DNA of 64,000 bases from Schistosoma haematobium (GCF_000699445.3 NC_067197.1:29557809-29621808), one strand, 5' to 3'; positions 45,853 to 60,400 are shown, numbered from the stretch's first letter. Made by a program: numbers and translations. The notes: generated by a model not told the origin, from the sequence alone.

Positions 45853-47691
45853 AAAAGACTTGAATATGAAGAAAACATAGTACTCATGCAACCCAACAAA
45901 CCCATGGCAATCGAAATACGGAATGACCGCCTCCTGTCAGACCGTTCAAGGTCGTTGAAACGAAATGGCGGGCAGCTTAGAAGGAGTCTGACGTTTTTCC
46001 CCCGCCAGAAAATCTCTATTGAAGTTCGTAAGATGAATGATCTAATAAACCTAGAGATTAGACGTCTCAACTCTATGTTTACTCTAAAACTCCTGTCTTG
46101 TAAAAACTCTTCAAGTGTGTTGAAACATTTTGAAGAACTTACAGGTGGCAGGTACATTAGCAGCGATAACCAGCTGAATGTTTGTGGCTTAAACAAGTCT
46201 TTTGTACGTCAGTCATCTGATGCAAAGCACCCTATATCCACAGGTTTAAAGAATAGTTGTGTTCCTAGTTTCACTGAAACTAGTGTCCGAAGATGTCTCC
46301 AGTCACTTAATTCATCCCGGTGTTTAGGACCTTATGGTATCACAAACTTCCTTTTTAAAAAGTGTACTGACGTCCTATGCTGTCCATTCACGAGTGTTTT
46401 TTAACGGATCCATCTGATCTAATCTCATTCCCGGAAATGTGGAGAAAGATAAAGATAATTCCTATACATAAGAAAATATCTTGTGATAAGGTGAAATTTA
46501 GACCCTAAGTAATAACTTCACTTCTCCTCAAAACAATAGAAAAATTATTGACACTCTCGCTCCAACCTACAGAAAAATAGAACATCGATTCGTATCAGTT
46601 TGCTTGCAGATGCAAAAGAGGCACCTTAGATGCCACTGCTGTCCTGCATCACAATATAGTGTTTAACTTAGAAAAGGGTAAGAAGTATGTCCGATGCGCT
46701 TTTCTGGACTATAGTTCTGCTTTCGATTCTATACCATAACAACGTTTACTTAACAAGTCAATCAGAGTCAACACTGACAGCTGGCTAATCAATTGGTTAT
46801 GTTCCTACTTCTCTAGAAGAGAACAGTACACTGTGTTTGGAGTAAAGTGTTCAGAGTCTCTACCGTCTCATGGAGGTTTACCACAAAGAGCTGTTATTTC
46901 ACCTCTTCTCTTCTCTTCTTCATGATCTGCCATATTCCGCAGTAAACACGTTTCTGAAATATGCGGATGATCTTACTGTTTGTATGCCTATCTCTACCAC
47001 TTTACATATCATAGAAATGAATGAGTTTTTGTCTCGTATTGATTGCTGGTCTGTTGTTAATAGTCTCATACTTAGTCCGTCTAAATGTCAAACTATTAAC
47101 TTTAGCGTCAGATATTAACGGCATCTAAACTCCACTTTGGGATCTTATAATGCCTATGCCATTGGAGACTCTTCGATAAACACAGTGTCGAAAGTGAATC
47201 ATCTTGGTGTTATCTTTTGCTCTGATCTCTCTTGGTCTTCTCACGTTTTATTGTTATCGAATAAGGTTTTCCGTCTGACTTATTACATAAAGAGATTGCA
47301 TGCTCTTGGGATTACTCGTCATTTACTCTTACAATTTGTCAATTCTTGCATATTACCTATTATTTTTATTGTTCTCCATTATTCTTTCCCGGGCTTTTGA
47401 GAAAAGACTTTGCTGTATTGCGGAGAGTGCTGAAGGCAGTCAACAAAGTGTGTGGTGATACTTTCGAAATCATAATTAATGTGAATGTGGATAGACATGT
47501 AAAGTTACGCAAACTCCCGAAAGGTGTGCTCTTAGCAGATACTAACCATCTCCTTCACTCATATCTTTCTCCTTGTATATCTTCTGGTAGAACGAGACAT
47601 AATTACATAAAAATACATGCATGCAAGCAAAAGTAGATATTGTACCGAAATATAGTGTCGAATAAAGCCATTATTATTAGTAATAAGGATA
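45853..47691 (+). mobile_element. CR1/L2-like LINE RT remnant in right arm
   Basis: Frames in order: 45886-46404 (SFTETSVRRCLQSLNSSRC, GPYGITNFLFKKC), 46870-47118 (TFLKYADDLTVCMP, with LSPSKCQTINF), 47137-47400 (NHLGVIFCSDLSWSSHV, RLTYYIKRLHALG) and 47346-47636 (FPGLLRKDFAVLRRVLK, LHSYLSPCISSGRTRHNYI). The 3' end is GAATAAAGCC plus a short ATT tail. Broken by stops and frameshifts. Confidence 0.82.
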
Positions 47692-49421
47692 TCTGTGTTT
47701 ATTTTCTTACCTGAAAGCAATGTCATTTTCCCTTTTGAAGTATAGTAGGTTAAAATAGAAGATTTTTCCAAACGAACAACTATCGTCTGTTCTGCAGCCT
47801 TTAGTAAAATATAACATGAATGTTTTCTGCCTACCCGTTCCGGGTTGTTTTAATTCGCTACTCATATTAACTTCTAATGAGACCCTACCTTGGATTTTTG
47901 AATAAGTAGTCGCATAAATGACAAATATTAAGTCTCATGCATGTAAGATAAAAAGAATTTAGTCATACGTTCATCACTGTAGACACCACAAAGTTAAAGG
48001 CGTTGAATGAAGCTTGTTTCAAGCTGGTGAACAATGCAAGTAATTTGCCATCCTCAAATGATATAACTAGCTTGTTGAAATTTTTTCAAAACAGCCTATA
48101 CAAGTATGTTTACATGATATTTAACACAAATTTGTAGCATACTCAAGGATATACATGTCCTCTCCATTGAGCGTTTTATGAATAGGATCAATGATCAGGA
48201 GTGGAGGTCCAAACATTTACCTCAACTTGACTACGGAACACTTTATTTGTGCCTTTTAACAATTTCAGAGCAAATTCAAAAGCTTACTAACCAGAGCGGT
48301 AACTGCTTATTCGATAACTTTCATGTTTTTTATGGAAACGTCGGCCAATACTGATTGATTTATTGTAATTTCCATATTTTGGGTGAATTTCGAGCAAATA
48401 TTGGAGAAAACCAAAATTTACCTAAATCGTTTTATCACTTTCTTCAAAATTTTAAGTTTTTCTGTTAAAAAACAAAACAGGGGAAATTTCAAAGTTTTTG
48501 TTGCATTTCCTTAAAGTTTTCCATTGCAGCTTCCCCAAAATCTCTTCGAGACTTTTAACATTTTCCCTCAAATCACGAGATTGGGATATTCTATGTCCTA
48601 TTGAAATTTTAATTTGATATTCATTGTTTGGTGTACCATTGGTTGTCTGATTTGAATCAACACTGAATATGAGAAATGTGTTTGACTATATCTTGGGAAG
48701 AATCGCTTGAGTTGTAGGGAAATTTGGAGGTATTTGGGAGACACTCATCATATATTTTGCAATTACTTACAAGCCCAGATCAGTACTTACAAAATGATCG
48801 CACTTTTTATCGACAGTAATGTCTATATTTATAAAATAATAAGTGTTCAGCAAAAGAGGTCTCAAGCTTGATAAACAAACCGTATAAGAATTGGTGTTTT
48901 TAGATCTGAGTGTTGTCTCTTAGTTTCAGAAGAAAATGTGAAAAACTTAGGTAGCTCATAAAATAATAATTAACTCACGTCATCGTGGAGGAATGGTCCC
49001 CATGGTAGTTTTTGTTATAGTTCTGACTCATAATTAACCTGACATTCTAATTGACGCCTGTTATGGATTGGAATTTAAAAACAAATATTGATGATTCTAT
49101 ACATATTTTAATAAACTTAGTTGTCGAGTTTTGTATTTTGACTGCTTCATAATTTTCTTAATAAATTTGTGGGACTATATAGACATTTTCTTAGTCGTAA
49201 ACGTATGCATAATTTAATGTTGTCTTAGAGGTTGGTTGGATTGTTTTTGGATGAACATTTCACTTTTCTCTAGATGGTTTTTCTCTTGTATCATCTATTT
49301 CAATGTCAAAGTTACTATTTGTAAATGGTTATTTATAAGTTGTTCTTGATTAAAGTATTAACATAAAAATACTGAAATTTATCCACTGATATACTGGTAT
49401 AAAAAGCTTAGAAAATTGTTT
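47692..49421. other. Unassigned part of right arm
   Basis: Mirror of 36691-38420. If UNC79 upstream exons lie left of the repeat, this is intronic. Confidence 0.5.
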
Positions 49422-50377
49422 TGAATGTCAATCAGTCACAAAGTAGAATCTGGCACGGATGTACACCTGTTCAACTTTCCACACACCATCAACACAGGGA
49501 CGTGAATTATTTGGGGAAGTCCCAGAATAATGGTACCATAATTATAAAGAGAGATTAGGTGTCAAAGACACAATTCAAGTAAATATGAATTAGTGCAATA
49601 AAAAAGATTACGAGGAATTCGGTAGCTTAAAACCTGAGGGGGAAAAGAATGGACGGACCTGTGTCACTTTGCACAGTTTCGATCTATTTCGTACAGAGTC
49701 TCTAATCACTGGTTATGACCATCACACAGACCCCTACCAAGCAGTCTACACTTGACAACATGTCTCAATGCACTTGTCAGTGACTGAATCCACGTTTTCG
49801 TTTGCCCGCCTGTAGCTTACTTCCAGCCTACACCCACGTCGGACAATATCACCTGTTGCGGTAGGCAGTGGTTAGGTATACATCACATATATCTCAAGAT
49901 TGACTACCACGTAAATTAAATTACCATATATACCCATTACTTAACTTTTTATCTAGGCACTGCTTGCATTAGGAATGTTTTGAAGCAACCTACGGGCAAA
50001 TAATTATAACCCATGAACATTATCTATTCTTAATGACCATGTTTCACATTCACAAAGTAGGAAGGAGTTAACTTCTGCGCAGTAAACTCATTATTTGATC
50101 GCCATATAGATATCTCGCCCACGCTACAAGTGATGCGATTTGGCAAGAGCCAATCCAGAGTTCTAAATATGTGCAAAGATTTCATCAGACATCAGACCAT
50201 CAGGACTGATCAGGTTCTTAAATTAGGTCAAGCGGTCAACACGCGTTTTCTGAAAATAAAAGTTGTGGTATTTTAAGCCATCTTCTTCAAACTTTAAAGT
50301 AAAGATTTAAGAGAAGATCAAGGTCTAATACATTGTGTTTGATTTTGAGCTATGCCACCAAGAGCTCTCAGCACAGT
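49422..50377 (-). mobile_element. Decayed RTE-1-like LINE remnants in right arm
   Basis: Mirror image of 35735-36690 on the other strand, with the same decay. Confidence 0.7.
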
Positions 50378-51317
50378 CTTAAGCATTTTGTGTGAATCAC
50401 AGCCGAAAAGTATGTAATTGCTAAAACATTTATCCTAAAATTTGGCGAGTTTAATGGAGCGCAGTTACGTCATTAGTTGTTGGATTTTAGATTTCCTTAA
50501 TTTTATCCCAATCTTACTCCTCGTGATTAAAGTGAAATTACAACCTCATCGACTAATTTATCATATTTACATGGTGCTGTTCATTTGGTTGTTCCTCCGC
50601 TTGCGAGGAATTCATCAAAAGCATTAATGGTCAAATATTAGTAAACTATAAGTGTTATAAACCTTCAGAGTCAATGTTTCACACCTACTGCAATGAACGT
50701 TTTCCTTTCATGTACCAATAAACATCCTTACTAAGCGAAAGGTTGTGCCAATTGCAAAAGTCCTGATGGGAGTTTTGTATTTATCAAACCATTTTGTTGA
50801 CCACTGGCTCACTGACCATAATGAAATTAGCAATTTAAGTAAACCCATCGGTTTGCTTAATCACTTCAATTGTACGGTCAGAAAAGAAAATAGAGCAGAT
50901 AAATCGTGAAGCAACATTTTAGACTTTTAAGAAAAAGAATGCACTGCAAACATTTTGTTTTCTGAAGAAACCTATTCCATAGTTTTTTATTTCTTCACGA
51001 AGTCTTTTATTCTACATTACATTGATAAACTTTCTATCCAGATTGACAAAGTATGATGGCATTATGCAACTAATAAGCTTAGTATTTCGTAAATTCGAGT
51101 CCGGCATATTATAATCTACGAGTGAACGGAAATCTGAAGTTCATAGATTTAAGTTTTAAATGAACAAATAATTTCATTTCAGTGATTTTAGGTACTGTTC
51201 TGCAACTTTGGGTAATGCCTGCATTTTGAGATTCGATAATAATTTGTACTATCAATTTAAACTAATACAAACCAAATTATGCGCTCATATATGTTTGTAT
51301 TTTCTGTACATTTCCAG

Positions 51318-51488
51318 CTGTTTGTGAACACTTACTACGTACAATCCAAAGTCTCATATTTTGTTTGGATTATGACTGTCTAGAAGGTGTACCGTTAGCC
51401 ATCACATGGATGTTACTTTATTTTCCATCAAATATGCAGTCCGGCGTTATCGATCTACTATGTTCAGTGGTGATACCATTGATTTATA
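51318..51488 (+). CDS. UNC79: UNC79 exon crossing the inverted-repeat boundary
   Basis: Acceptor TTTCCAG ends at 51317; donor GTAAGT at 51489. Phase 1 in and out, joining the next exon as PLIY-N-MSDDQ. Reads VCEHLLRTIQSLIFCLDYD...LLYFPSNMQSGVIDLLCSVVIPLIY. Hydrophobic spacing matches the N-terminal UNC79 region around DxL..LP......FP....I. Positions 51318-51424 are duplicated, inverted, at 34687-34793. Confidence 0.72.
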
Positions 51489-54400
51489 GTAAGTTATTGA
51501 CTTAATATTTGTTATTTCTATGTAGAATGGTATTTTGGTTATCGTCAATTAAAGTCATAGGATAAAAAGAATGTTTTTTGCTATGTTCCTTCTAAACATT
51601 GCTCAGATGTTTTCATTCCGTTTATTATATACCTTGTATGTTATTTTTGTAAGTAATGTTAGAAATCGGACCTTATTGTTAATTATTTCAGCTTGAGCCG
51701 AACGCGGTAATCTACTTTCGACCTGCATAATGATTGAATTTTATCTCTCTTATACATAAAATGTGACTATAAAGCAGGAAAAAGTTTAAATATACCCTCG
51801 GTCTTTGAACGGATACTGATAATGTGGAGAGAAAAGAGGATCGAACAGTAAAGAATGGAAACAGAATGCCATTTGTATGAAAATGCAAAAACAATGAATT
51901 CTGAGCCATTTTGAGACAATTGATGGACATTTTGCAAATTAAGCATTTACTATATGATTGTTAGATTTTATTAACAAGTCCTGTAATTTTGTCTCAGGTA
52001 CACTCGACTGCCCCCACCGGTATTCTTGTTTACTACACGGTAATCATTGTTATTATGCTAGAAATTCAACAAATCCGAACAAAATTCTGATTTATAATAC
52101 TTCAGTAATTGATACTATTTTTAGGTTGGCCTCTCACAGCACTAGGTATCTGAAAGCGTTTTTAGCTATCTACAACCGAAGCCATTGTAATATATTCAAA
52201 TTTCTGGATTAACTTATTATGTTTCTAACTAATTTATGCTGTCATTCTTTTTGTAAGGACATAATTTTAGCTTAGATTCTCTATGTTTATTAAAATTCAG
52301 ATGAAATGAAACGGAACTACTTTGCTCTTCAATGACATTTATGAACAACAAAAATATTCATCCAAAAGAATCCTGCCGATAAATGCTTTTGCTACTAAAC
52401 TGACTTTGAATCCACTTATCTTTCGTTTATGTTTGTTGATACATATTGAACTAAGTAAAAAATTTCAACCACGTTTATTAATCTCATGACAGAATCATTT
52501 GTTGAAATGTTGAATTCAAGAACGTTATGCGAAACAGTACCATAATATTTGATGCATAAAATGTAGTATCCGTCAGTGTCAGTCATGTATTCACAAGTGT
52601 AATGAACCTTCGATTTCCATTGTGCTTTATCACTTTTAGGCTAGATGTAGTATTATTACTATATATGATATCATGTACTGTAGGTACTGTTATTATATAT
52701 TGTTATCAGTCGGGAGCCACTAGTTTTCCAATGATCATGGGGAAATTAAACAACGAATTTCAACTTAACTAACATTTAAGCATCTTTTGCAATCAAAGAA
52801 ATATTATTTTATACTTCTAAACCAGGTAATTTACAGAACAGCCATTCTTTCCAACTTATTTATGAACAATAAACAATCAATAATAAACGAAAGTATTTTC
52901 AAAATTTAGTAAACATCATTATTATATTTTTAATGATTAAATTATTTTTTGCAACTCTTTGATTTGACTTCAATTAGATTGAACGATGATGTTATCGAAA
53001 TATACATCTCAGCTACCCTCGTATATAACAATGGATTTAAATTGAATTAGTGAATAACGGGATAAAATAAGTCAAATACGAGAATGAATTTTGAAAACGT
53101 ATTTTTCGTACACTTGTTGACTCGGACAGGATGAGAATCGGGAAAGCAAAGCGGAGAAAGCGAGGGAGTCAACTCGATTTGATTAAGCGTGACTTGATAT
53201 TTATAGTCAGAAAAAAAACAAATTACAGACACGTAGTGAATAGGGTAAGCACCTAACACACATACGCTCGTATAAAAACAGTAAATGCTAATAAGTGAGC
53301 AATTAAAAAGGTCACAGTATGACTTGGAAAAATGAATAAATCTCTAGAATAACCTGTGTGGGCTTGACATAGGACTAGACACCACTTATTTATCTAAATG
53401 CAATCTTTTATTTTATCCATAAAGTTGATTAATTTCTCTAACGTAAAAATGATATCAGTATTTAGGTTATGTTGATAAGATCAAAGATTAAAACACTTTT
53501 TCAATATTTCACCTTGTAACTTGTTATATTTTAGACGAGATTTTTCTTGGTTTGTATTTATTTATGTATTAATCCTTTAGATATGTCAGATGATCAAGAA
53601 TCTTATGCAATAGATTGTATTCCGTCTATTTTAACATTAGTATTTCAACATGTAGAAAAAGTTGGTAAGTAAATTGGTATTTTCTAAGGATAAAATTTAA
53701 TAGGTAGCTTTAATAGTTATTTCATTGTTTGAAAAATTGATAGGTATCTGAATATTGTATACGCTAGGTGAACATTATAACTTAAAGATTTAAGAATGCG
53801 ACGAAACCCAGCTATTGTTTATTGATTTATATTTATGACCTAATATTATCTATTTGAAACATGCAAAATTACTTGGTACAATGAAATTTGATGAGTTTTT
53901 TTACGGTGACGTTAAAATGACTATACTCTTTTTTCCTCTTAACGATAAATTTTGAGGTTATGACTATAAATATTAAAAATATAGTGATTGGTTTGATTGT
54001 TATAGAGATATGTGTTGAATATATCAAGACACATACTTTTTTCGCCCCAATAATTACTCACTTGTAAGAAAAATTGTCAAAATTGTTTCAGTATTTTTTA
54101 ACAATGAATTTTCCTAAGCTAGATTGTACCGATAATTGATGAATTTAAGTTATAGGATTGGTTTGATAACACTATAATAGTTAAAATTAAATAGGATTTT
54201 TGGGAATGTTTTAGTCATAGTACATAATATGTGAAAATTGTAGCAACAAACTGACGTAAATAATATCATTTCTAAAGAATGAAAAGGATAAAGGTATTAA
54301 TAATTTTTAATTAATCCTTGGACAGGTATGAATGATGAACTTAAACCACAGTCCTTATAATATTATTCGGTTGATTTTAGACAAAAATGATACCTGTCTG

Positions 54401-57400
54401 TCCCCGTATCTTAATTATACACCCTGATTTAATTTTCTTCCTTTTCATCATTTGTTTAAGTCAAATTCGTTAATGTATATCTAACTCACACCAAACCTCT
54501 TCACTCCAGTCAGTTACTTTTAATGAAAATATCTAAAGACTGGTAGTAGTTTAATCTTAATTTATTAACTTTATCAGTTAAAGTCTAGTTAATCATTAAC
54601 TACATAGAATGAAAAATATTTATTGTTGAATAAAAAAAAGTAATTTCAAGTTGTGTTTGTTTACTAAGTAAGTGCTCATTACTTTTGTGTTGGAATAACA
54701 ATCAAGAATCATGACTACCTGAAACCTAAACCATTTAAATACAAGTATACAAATAACCAGAAAAAAATGACAGACAAATTGTTTTTTCATCGATAGGAAT
54801 AAACATTTAAGTATAGTTCTTTGAATTTAAAACAATTAGTCCCTTTTATAAATTTTGATAGAACAATGAGAAGACGGAGTTTATCTGAAAAATGTGATGT
54901 ATTTGCGCTATACATTTCGAACAATCTGGTCACACATATACTTGTCAAAGCATTTTTATATGAAAATTAATAAAGGTCAATAAAATAAAAGTTCAAGTAA
55001 AATAACAAAAAGGGATGGGGAGAAAGAATAAGAAATTGTCGCGTTATCCTAGGCCATAGAATGACTTAAAGATTACCAAGGTCAATTCAAGGTTACGACA
55101 AATAGTTCTTTGATAAAAAAAAAATGATTAAAATAATTTAAAAAATTGTAGTGGCGTATTCCTTTCATCAATCAAGGTAATGATTGAGTTAATATAAAAC
55201 AATTTTTAAATTGTGTCGAAATCCCTCTATTTAATTAAATCCATTTTATAAGCATCTATTTTTTTCTTAAAATCAAAATTAATAAACTTTTAATGCAGCC
55301 AATACTTTACATTTTAGAATATCATGTTTGGGTATTAGAAAGCTTTATGTCCAGAAAGAAAGATTTATATAAAGTAAGTTGAGGATTTTTAATGCAAGTT
55401 ATACTCTAATTTCTTTAGAGTAACATTGTTTATTTATCAAATCAATAATCATGTAACTGTAGTTTAAGTTCAACCAAACTAATTTAAACAGGCATAGAAA
55501 GTATCGCTCATCTTGTAGTTATCTGTTTATTCGTTTGTCTTAAGAATAAATTTAATATTATTACTATTACTATTATTATCATTATTATCTCAGTCACCTA
55601 TTCCATTCTGATAATCTACTTTTACGGCTTTTTTTTAATAATTTATTTTACAATTTAGGACTTACTGATGATCATAGCTTATGGACCAACAGAAGCTAGA
55701 CTTCCAGCTGTTTGTTTATTTTTTCATTATTGGCCAGAAAATTATCCGACAGCATTCTATGGAAATCAAGCGTTACAACCAATACATTATGCATGGGAAT
55801 GTAAATATACAATGAGGTTCACCTTTTTTTTAGAGTGGTAACTTGTGTAAAAAAGTATTAGGAAAGGACATAAGGAATACTGATAGATTTTTTGAAATAT
55901 CGGTCAGTGAAATAGAAAATTCCCTAATTTACGCTGTGATTCATGTTGCTACATGACATAAATAAATCTGCTGATCAATTTCTTTTGTTGTCAAACCAAT
56001 TAGTGTGAATTAGTCATCATGATTTCATCAATTTGTAACTGTGAGTAGTTTGAGGAAAAATATATAGAGTCACACGTTTGTTAAGTAATAATTATTCTTG
56101 TCGAAAGCAAAGTAGAGTTTCTCAATATTTTACAGTCTAGCAATGCATGATTTTCTGGAGGATGAAAAAAATCATTCCTTTATTCCTTTTGTGTCTAGGT
56201 TAGTCCATTGTTTATTGCCATACCAACTAGCTATGCTATATCTCTGCCTCAGAAGAACTGTATTGTTGTCATTATCTTCTTATCAATCTTGAATTATAGT
56301 ATCCATTAATATCTACCTCCTTAATTTGTTTTTTATAACCACATTACTGCCGTTCATCTGTTTTTCCTGTCATTGCTAATATATTATTTAGATTTATTTT
56401 TTATTTTTATCTCGTCGTGCTAATCAGACATGGTAAGTCGGGCCAACTTACATCTTTTCTGGACTCTAAGTTGGTGATATTCATATGTACCGTTGATTCA
56501 TATTACACCAGTAGACGATTTGTCATTTACCTATAAAAATAAAATGACTCAGTAATATATCAGTGTCTGTTCTAATGAGATAACGGAGAACGCCTCCTAA
56601 ACTGATATTTGAAGACATTTTAAACTTTATTTACTTAGGAGTCCACAACATATTTTCACTTTTGTTATAACTTTTTAACTAATTTTGAAGCTTAATGTAT
56701 TACAAAATAATGCTAATAACTACTATTATGATTATTTTATTTGTATTTCATTCAACTAATTTACACATTTTCAGCAAAAACTTGTTCAAATAATTTATGT
56801 TGAATTTTGATTGATAAGTTACGCATACGATTTCTACTTTTCAGCTTGGAAACCGATTATGTGTTACAGAAATGACTGTCCTAATAAAACTGGAAAAGCT
56901 TTGGCAATGAAGGTAAATTCCTATATTTAACATCATACTGAATAAATAGAAATCCTTAATTCCTACTACTTATAAGTAGTTAAGAGATAAAAAGAACAGT
57001 TGATATACAATGTTTTACACACAATTTATGTTGTTTAGACTGAATTAATAATTAAAAGAACTTCGTTGACACAAAATAATCTAAGTTTTCTATATTAATA
57101 TGCAAAAGATATATGGATGTGCAAATAACTTGTATCTGGATCATAATTACGAACGATCTTAAATCAGTTACAACCAAGGATAATCTAACCCTGTAGCTAG
57201 CACTTAATTTACTAACTGCATCTAATAATAATTTTTCATTAACATACAGTGAACTAACTTTGTACCAATCATAATGTAACTGTTTGAAATTTAATTTCAG
57301 TAAAACTGTTGTGAATATCCCTAATTATAATAATATTCTTCCTCATTTCCGAAGATTTACGATTTTCACTTACTTTTGCTTTTATAAGTTATAGATGCTG

Positions 57401-60400
57401 CATATTTTCCATATGCCTTTTTATAGGCTTATTCTTGGTACTTTCCGTTATTCATAATAATCAATGCAAATTTAAGTGTATTACTACAACAGTTTTGAAT
57501 AACGGTGCTATCTTTTCTCAAAATGATTAGTGCACTAATTTCAATAGGATCTTTTCTTCTCTGCTCAAATCTAGTTAGTATGTTAGAGAAAGGTTCGGAC
57601 TAGCTTTCACTGACTATTTCCGCACACTTTGGTATCCACTGTCACTCATTGATTGATATATGTGTCTGTTCCCCTTATTCGTTTTTGTTGCTCTCAATAC
57701 TATAAAAACTTAATTGTTTTAAAATCATCATTTTATCAGAGGTAGTGTGATAGTAAGTTTGGGTACTTTAGCTATTATTATCAGCACGACTATTAAAATT
57801 GTTTCATAAATATATAAAATATGAGTAGTTTTGTGATGGTTATTTTGGTTTCTAAATAATAAATTTTACTGAACTTGCCACAAGATTTGTGTCACCTTCA
57901 TACTAAGTTATATTAAACCAACTATCACTACCACACAATATAACACTTATATATCATCCATGTTTTCGTATAGATGACTGTTAACCCAAAAATATCAATT
58001 CAACAAAGTGGTAAACCACCACCTTTGTACGTTTGCTTAGATTGTGCTGATGCATTAAACCGTTTGGATTTTGACCAATTAATTGATATTCTTTTACCGA
58101 CAAAACAGGTAAGTTTGAAAAATAACTTGTTTTTTCTAGAAAAAAATAATTTCACCTTATGCTTCGTTCTAATATCATTTTATAAGCCATGAGATAAATA
58201 GTACTGAGAATTCAGGTTGAAGAGAGGACGTTTTTTCTAATGACTTGCGTTTTATTCTTTTCCCAATATCATTTACCCACTATCATGTATATATGTTTCT
58301 CATCATTATCAGCCATTGAGAAAAGCGGGAACTAACTTTGAGATAAGAGATCATATTTGTGGAAAATGCTAAGAAGTAATGAACAGCTATATGTCATGTC
58401 GACAGGAATATAATTTAGACAGTAATTAAAAAGTTATACTGTGACACTTCTACTTTTAAAGTTTCTTCTAAAAAGATAATGAAAACATCACCACTAATCT
58501 ACCGAACTCAGAGAACGCAACTCTTTAAAAATTTATTTCCTGCTTAACTCAATTATTGTTTGGCTTATAAAGTGGAAAAGACACTTAATTTTTATAGTCA
58601 TTCATTTATTGCATCTAAAAATTCCTTATTTTGCAGAAAACTGAAGTTATTTTCTTATAGAACCAGTTTTCATACAGGTATTTTATTTTCCTAGCTTTAA
58701 ACTTTATCCATTTACTATATAACTGTTGTTTTATTATTGGATTAACAATTACAATATGAAACAGATATAAATGAAGTCGCTAACTGTCGGTATGATTAAA
58801 TAAAGAGTTATCCTATCCGACTGTAAACAGTGGGCAACTACATCTTGGTAGTCTATACAAGCGTTTCAGTTTTCTTAAGATTAGACGGTATGACAGTAAC
58901 TTCCAGAGGTGATTACGGAGCCGAACTACATAGGCTTATGTAAAATAAGTAGTCTTGTTTTCTTATAGTCTTTCTTTGCTTTTGTGTGTTAGTAAGCACA
59001 AAATTTTGATAATTTCTTGTTATTCGTTGATTTTGTTCTAGTACCCGACAATACTGTATTGTTTTGGTTTCTTTTCTATTTGATTTTTTCTAGATAAGTC
59101 TAACATGTGAATCAAAAACCTGTCGTAGTAAAAACAACTCAGCTTCCGTTACATGCTGGTCTACTGGTTGTACATATTTAACAGGAAATAGAGCTATAAG
59201 ATTATGTGAATTATGCCATTCACTGCGGCACATTTATCCCGATATAAATCAACCATCAGTTGATCGAAACAAGAAACAAATGGATACAAATTTAACTCAA
59301 AATACTTCTGATACTACTGCTGTCTTTGAAGTTACCAATAGTACTGGGATTAACAACGATAATAATGACGAAGATGGTCACAGTACGGCACACATTTATC
59401 AAGTAAGTGATGTAATACGTTTCGCATTAACAAGATTTTTTTTAAAGAACCACATTTATTTTGCATATTGTTTCGCAACTAACTACTTTTGTCACCAATT
59501 TCAACAAGGAGGAACCCTAAGCTTTGTGAAACTAAATCCTAACAACAAACAATGACAATAAGAAGATCTGTAAATTTACAATAGTGCTGTATAGTTTCAT
59601 GATTCTGTCGTAAATTTCTGAATAGAAAACATATATTACATGTTGCGGAATACAACTTGGAAACCTGAAATTCACCAGGAGGAATTATCAAATCTTAACA
59701 GTAAATTTAATATCGATTACAATGATTTATTGTGGTGACAATATTTCTCATTACAATGTAGCTGTCATATGTTTTATTCATATTCGATTCGATTCTAGGC
59801 GTACGATATGGTCCTGGTTGAGTAGGGAGACGCGAGGCTCCTGCTAAGTTTCTCAAGTCATCAGATATAACTGCCCGAAGATACTTTGTAACGTTGCTTC
59901 TGATTAATTATAGTTGAAATTTCGTTTTTGTAGTCTTTCGAATACTTGAAATTTAATGAGTTCACGTTATGTGTCTTCTGTTCATTTGCCATTCTGCTTT
60001 TATTTGTTTGTTTTTTCGTTTGAAGTTGGTACAGTATCGTTGTACTGTTTTCAAACTTCTACATAAATATGTTTGTCTTTTTTTAAAATTATTTTTCTAA
60101 ACTTGGTTTTTATAGCTCAGATATAGGGGTAAGATTAATACAATAAAATATAAAATACTTTTGATCGATGAGAAACAGTGATATTGTTATGTATCGTCAA
60201 GTACCTCATACTCACTCGTTTATAAATGTGATTATGTTGCTTTTCTGTTTAGAGCAATACTTGAGAGACATCTGTTACCATTAGGTAAGATCTTAAAATT
60301 TATTTTCTGAACCATACATTCAATACACCGGTATTATCATAATTCTGAAGTATATTTTATGATTTCTCATCTAGATTTACATAAAATGATTCTAATCCTG

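Larger units (their letters stand above)
45601..51424. repeat. Right arm of a 16.7-kb inverted repeat
   Basis: Starts at TCACGTGA (45601-45608) and ends inside the UNC79 exon 51318-51488. Since that exon continues in frame beyond the arm, this arm is most likely the parental copy. The two arms are separated by 5,089 bp. Confidence 0.95.

Noticed and set aside
50442..50627. Possible UNC79 exon in the right arm (frame with WILDFLNFIPILLL)
   Set aside because: The hydrophobic pattern loosely resembles UNC79 TLLDLVPLL, but all GT donors give phase 0 while the next exon needs phase 1. The left-arm copy differs by one residue without sign of constraint.
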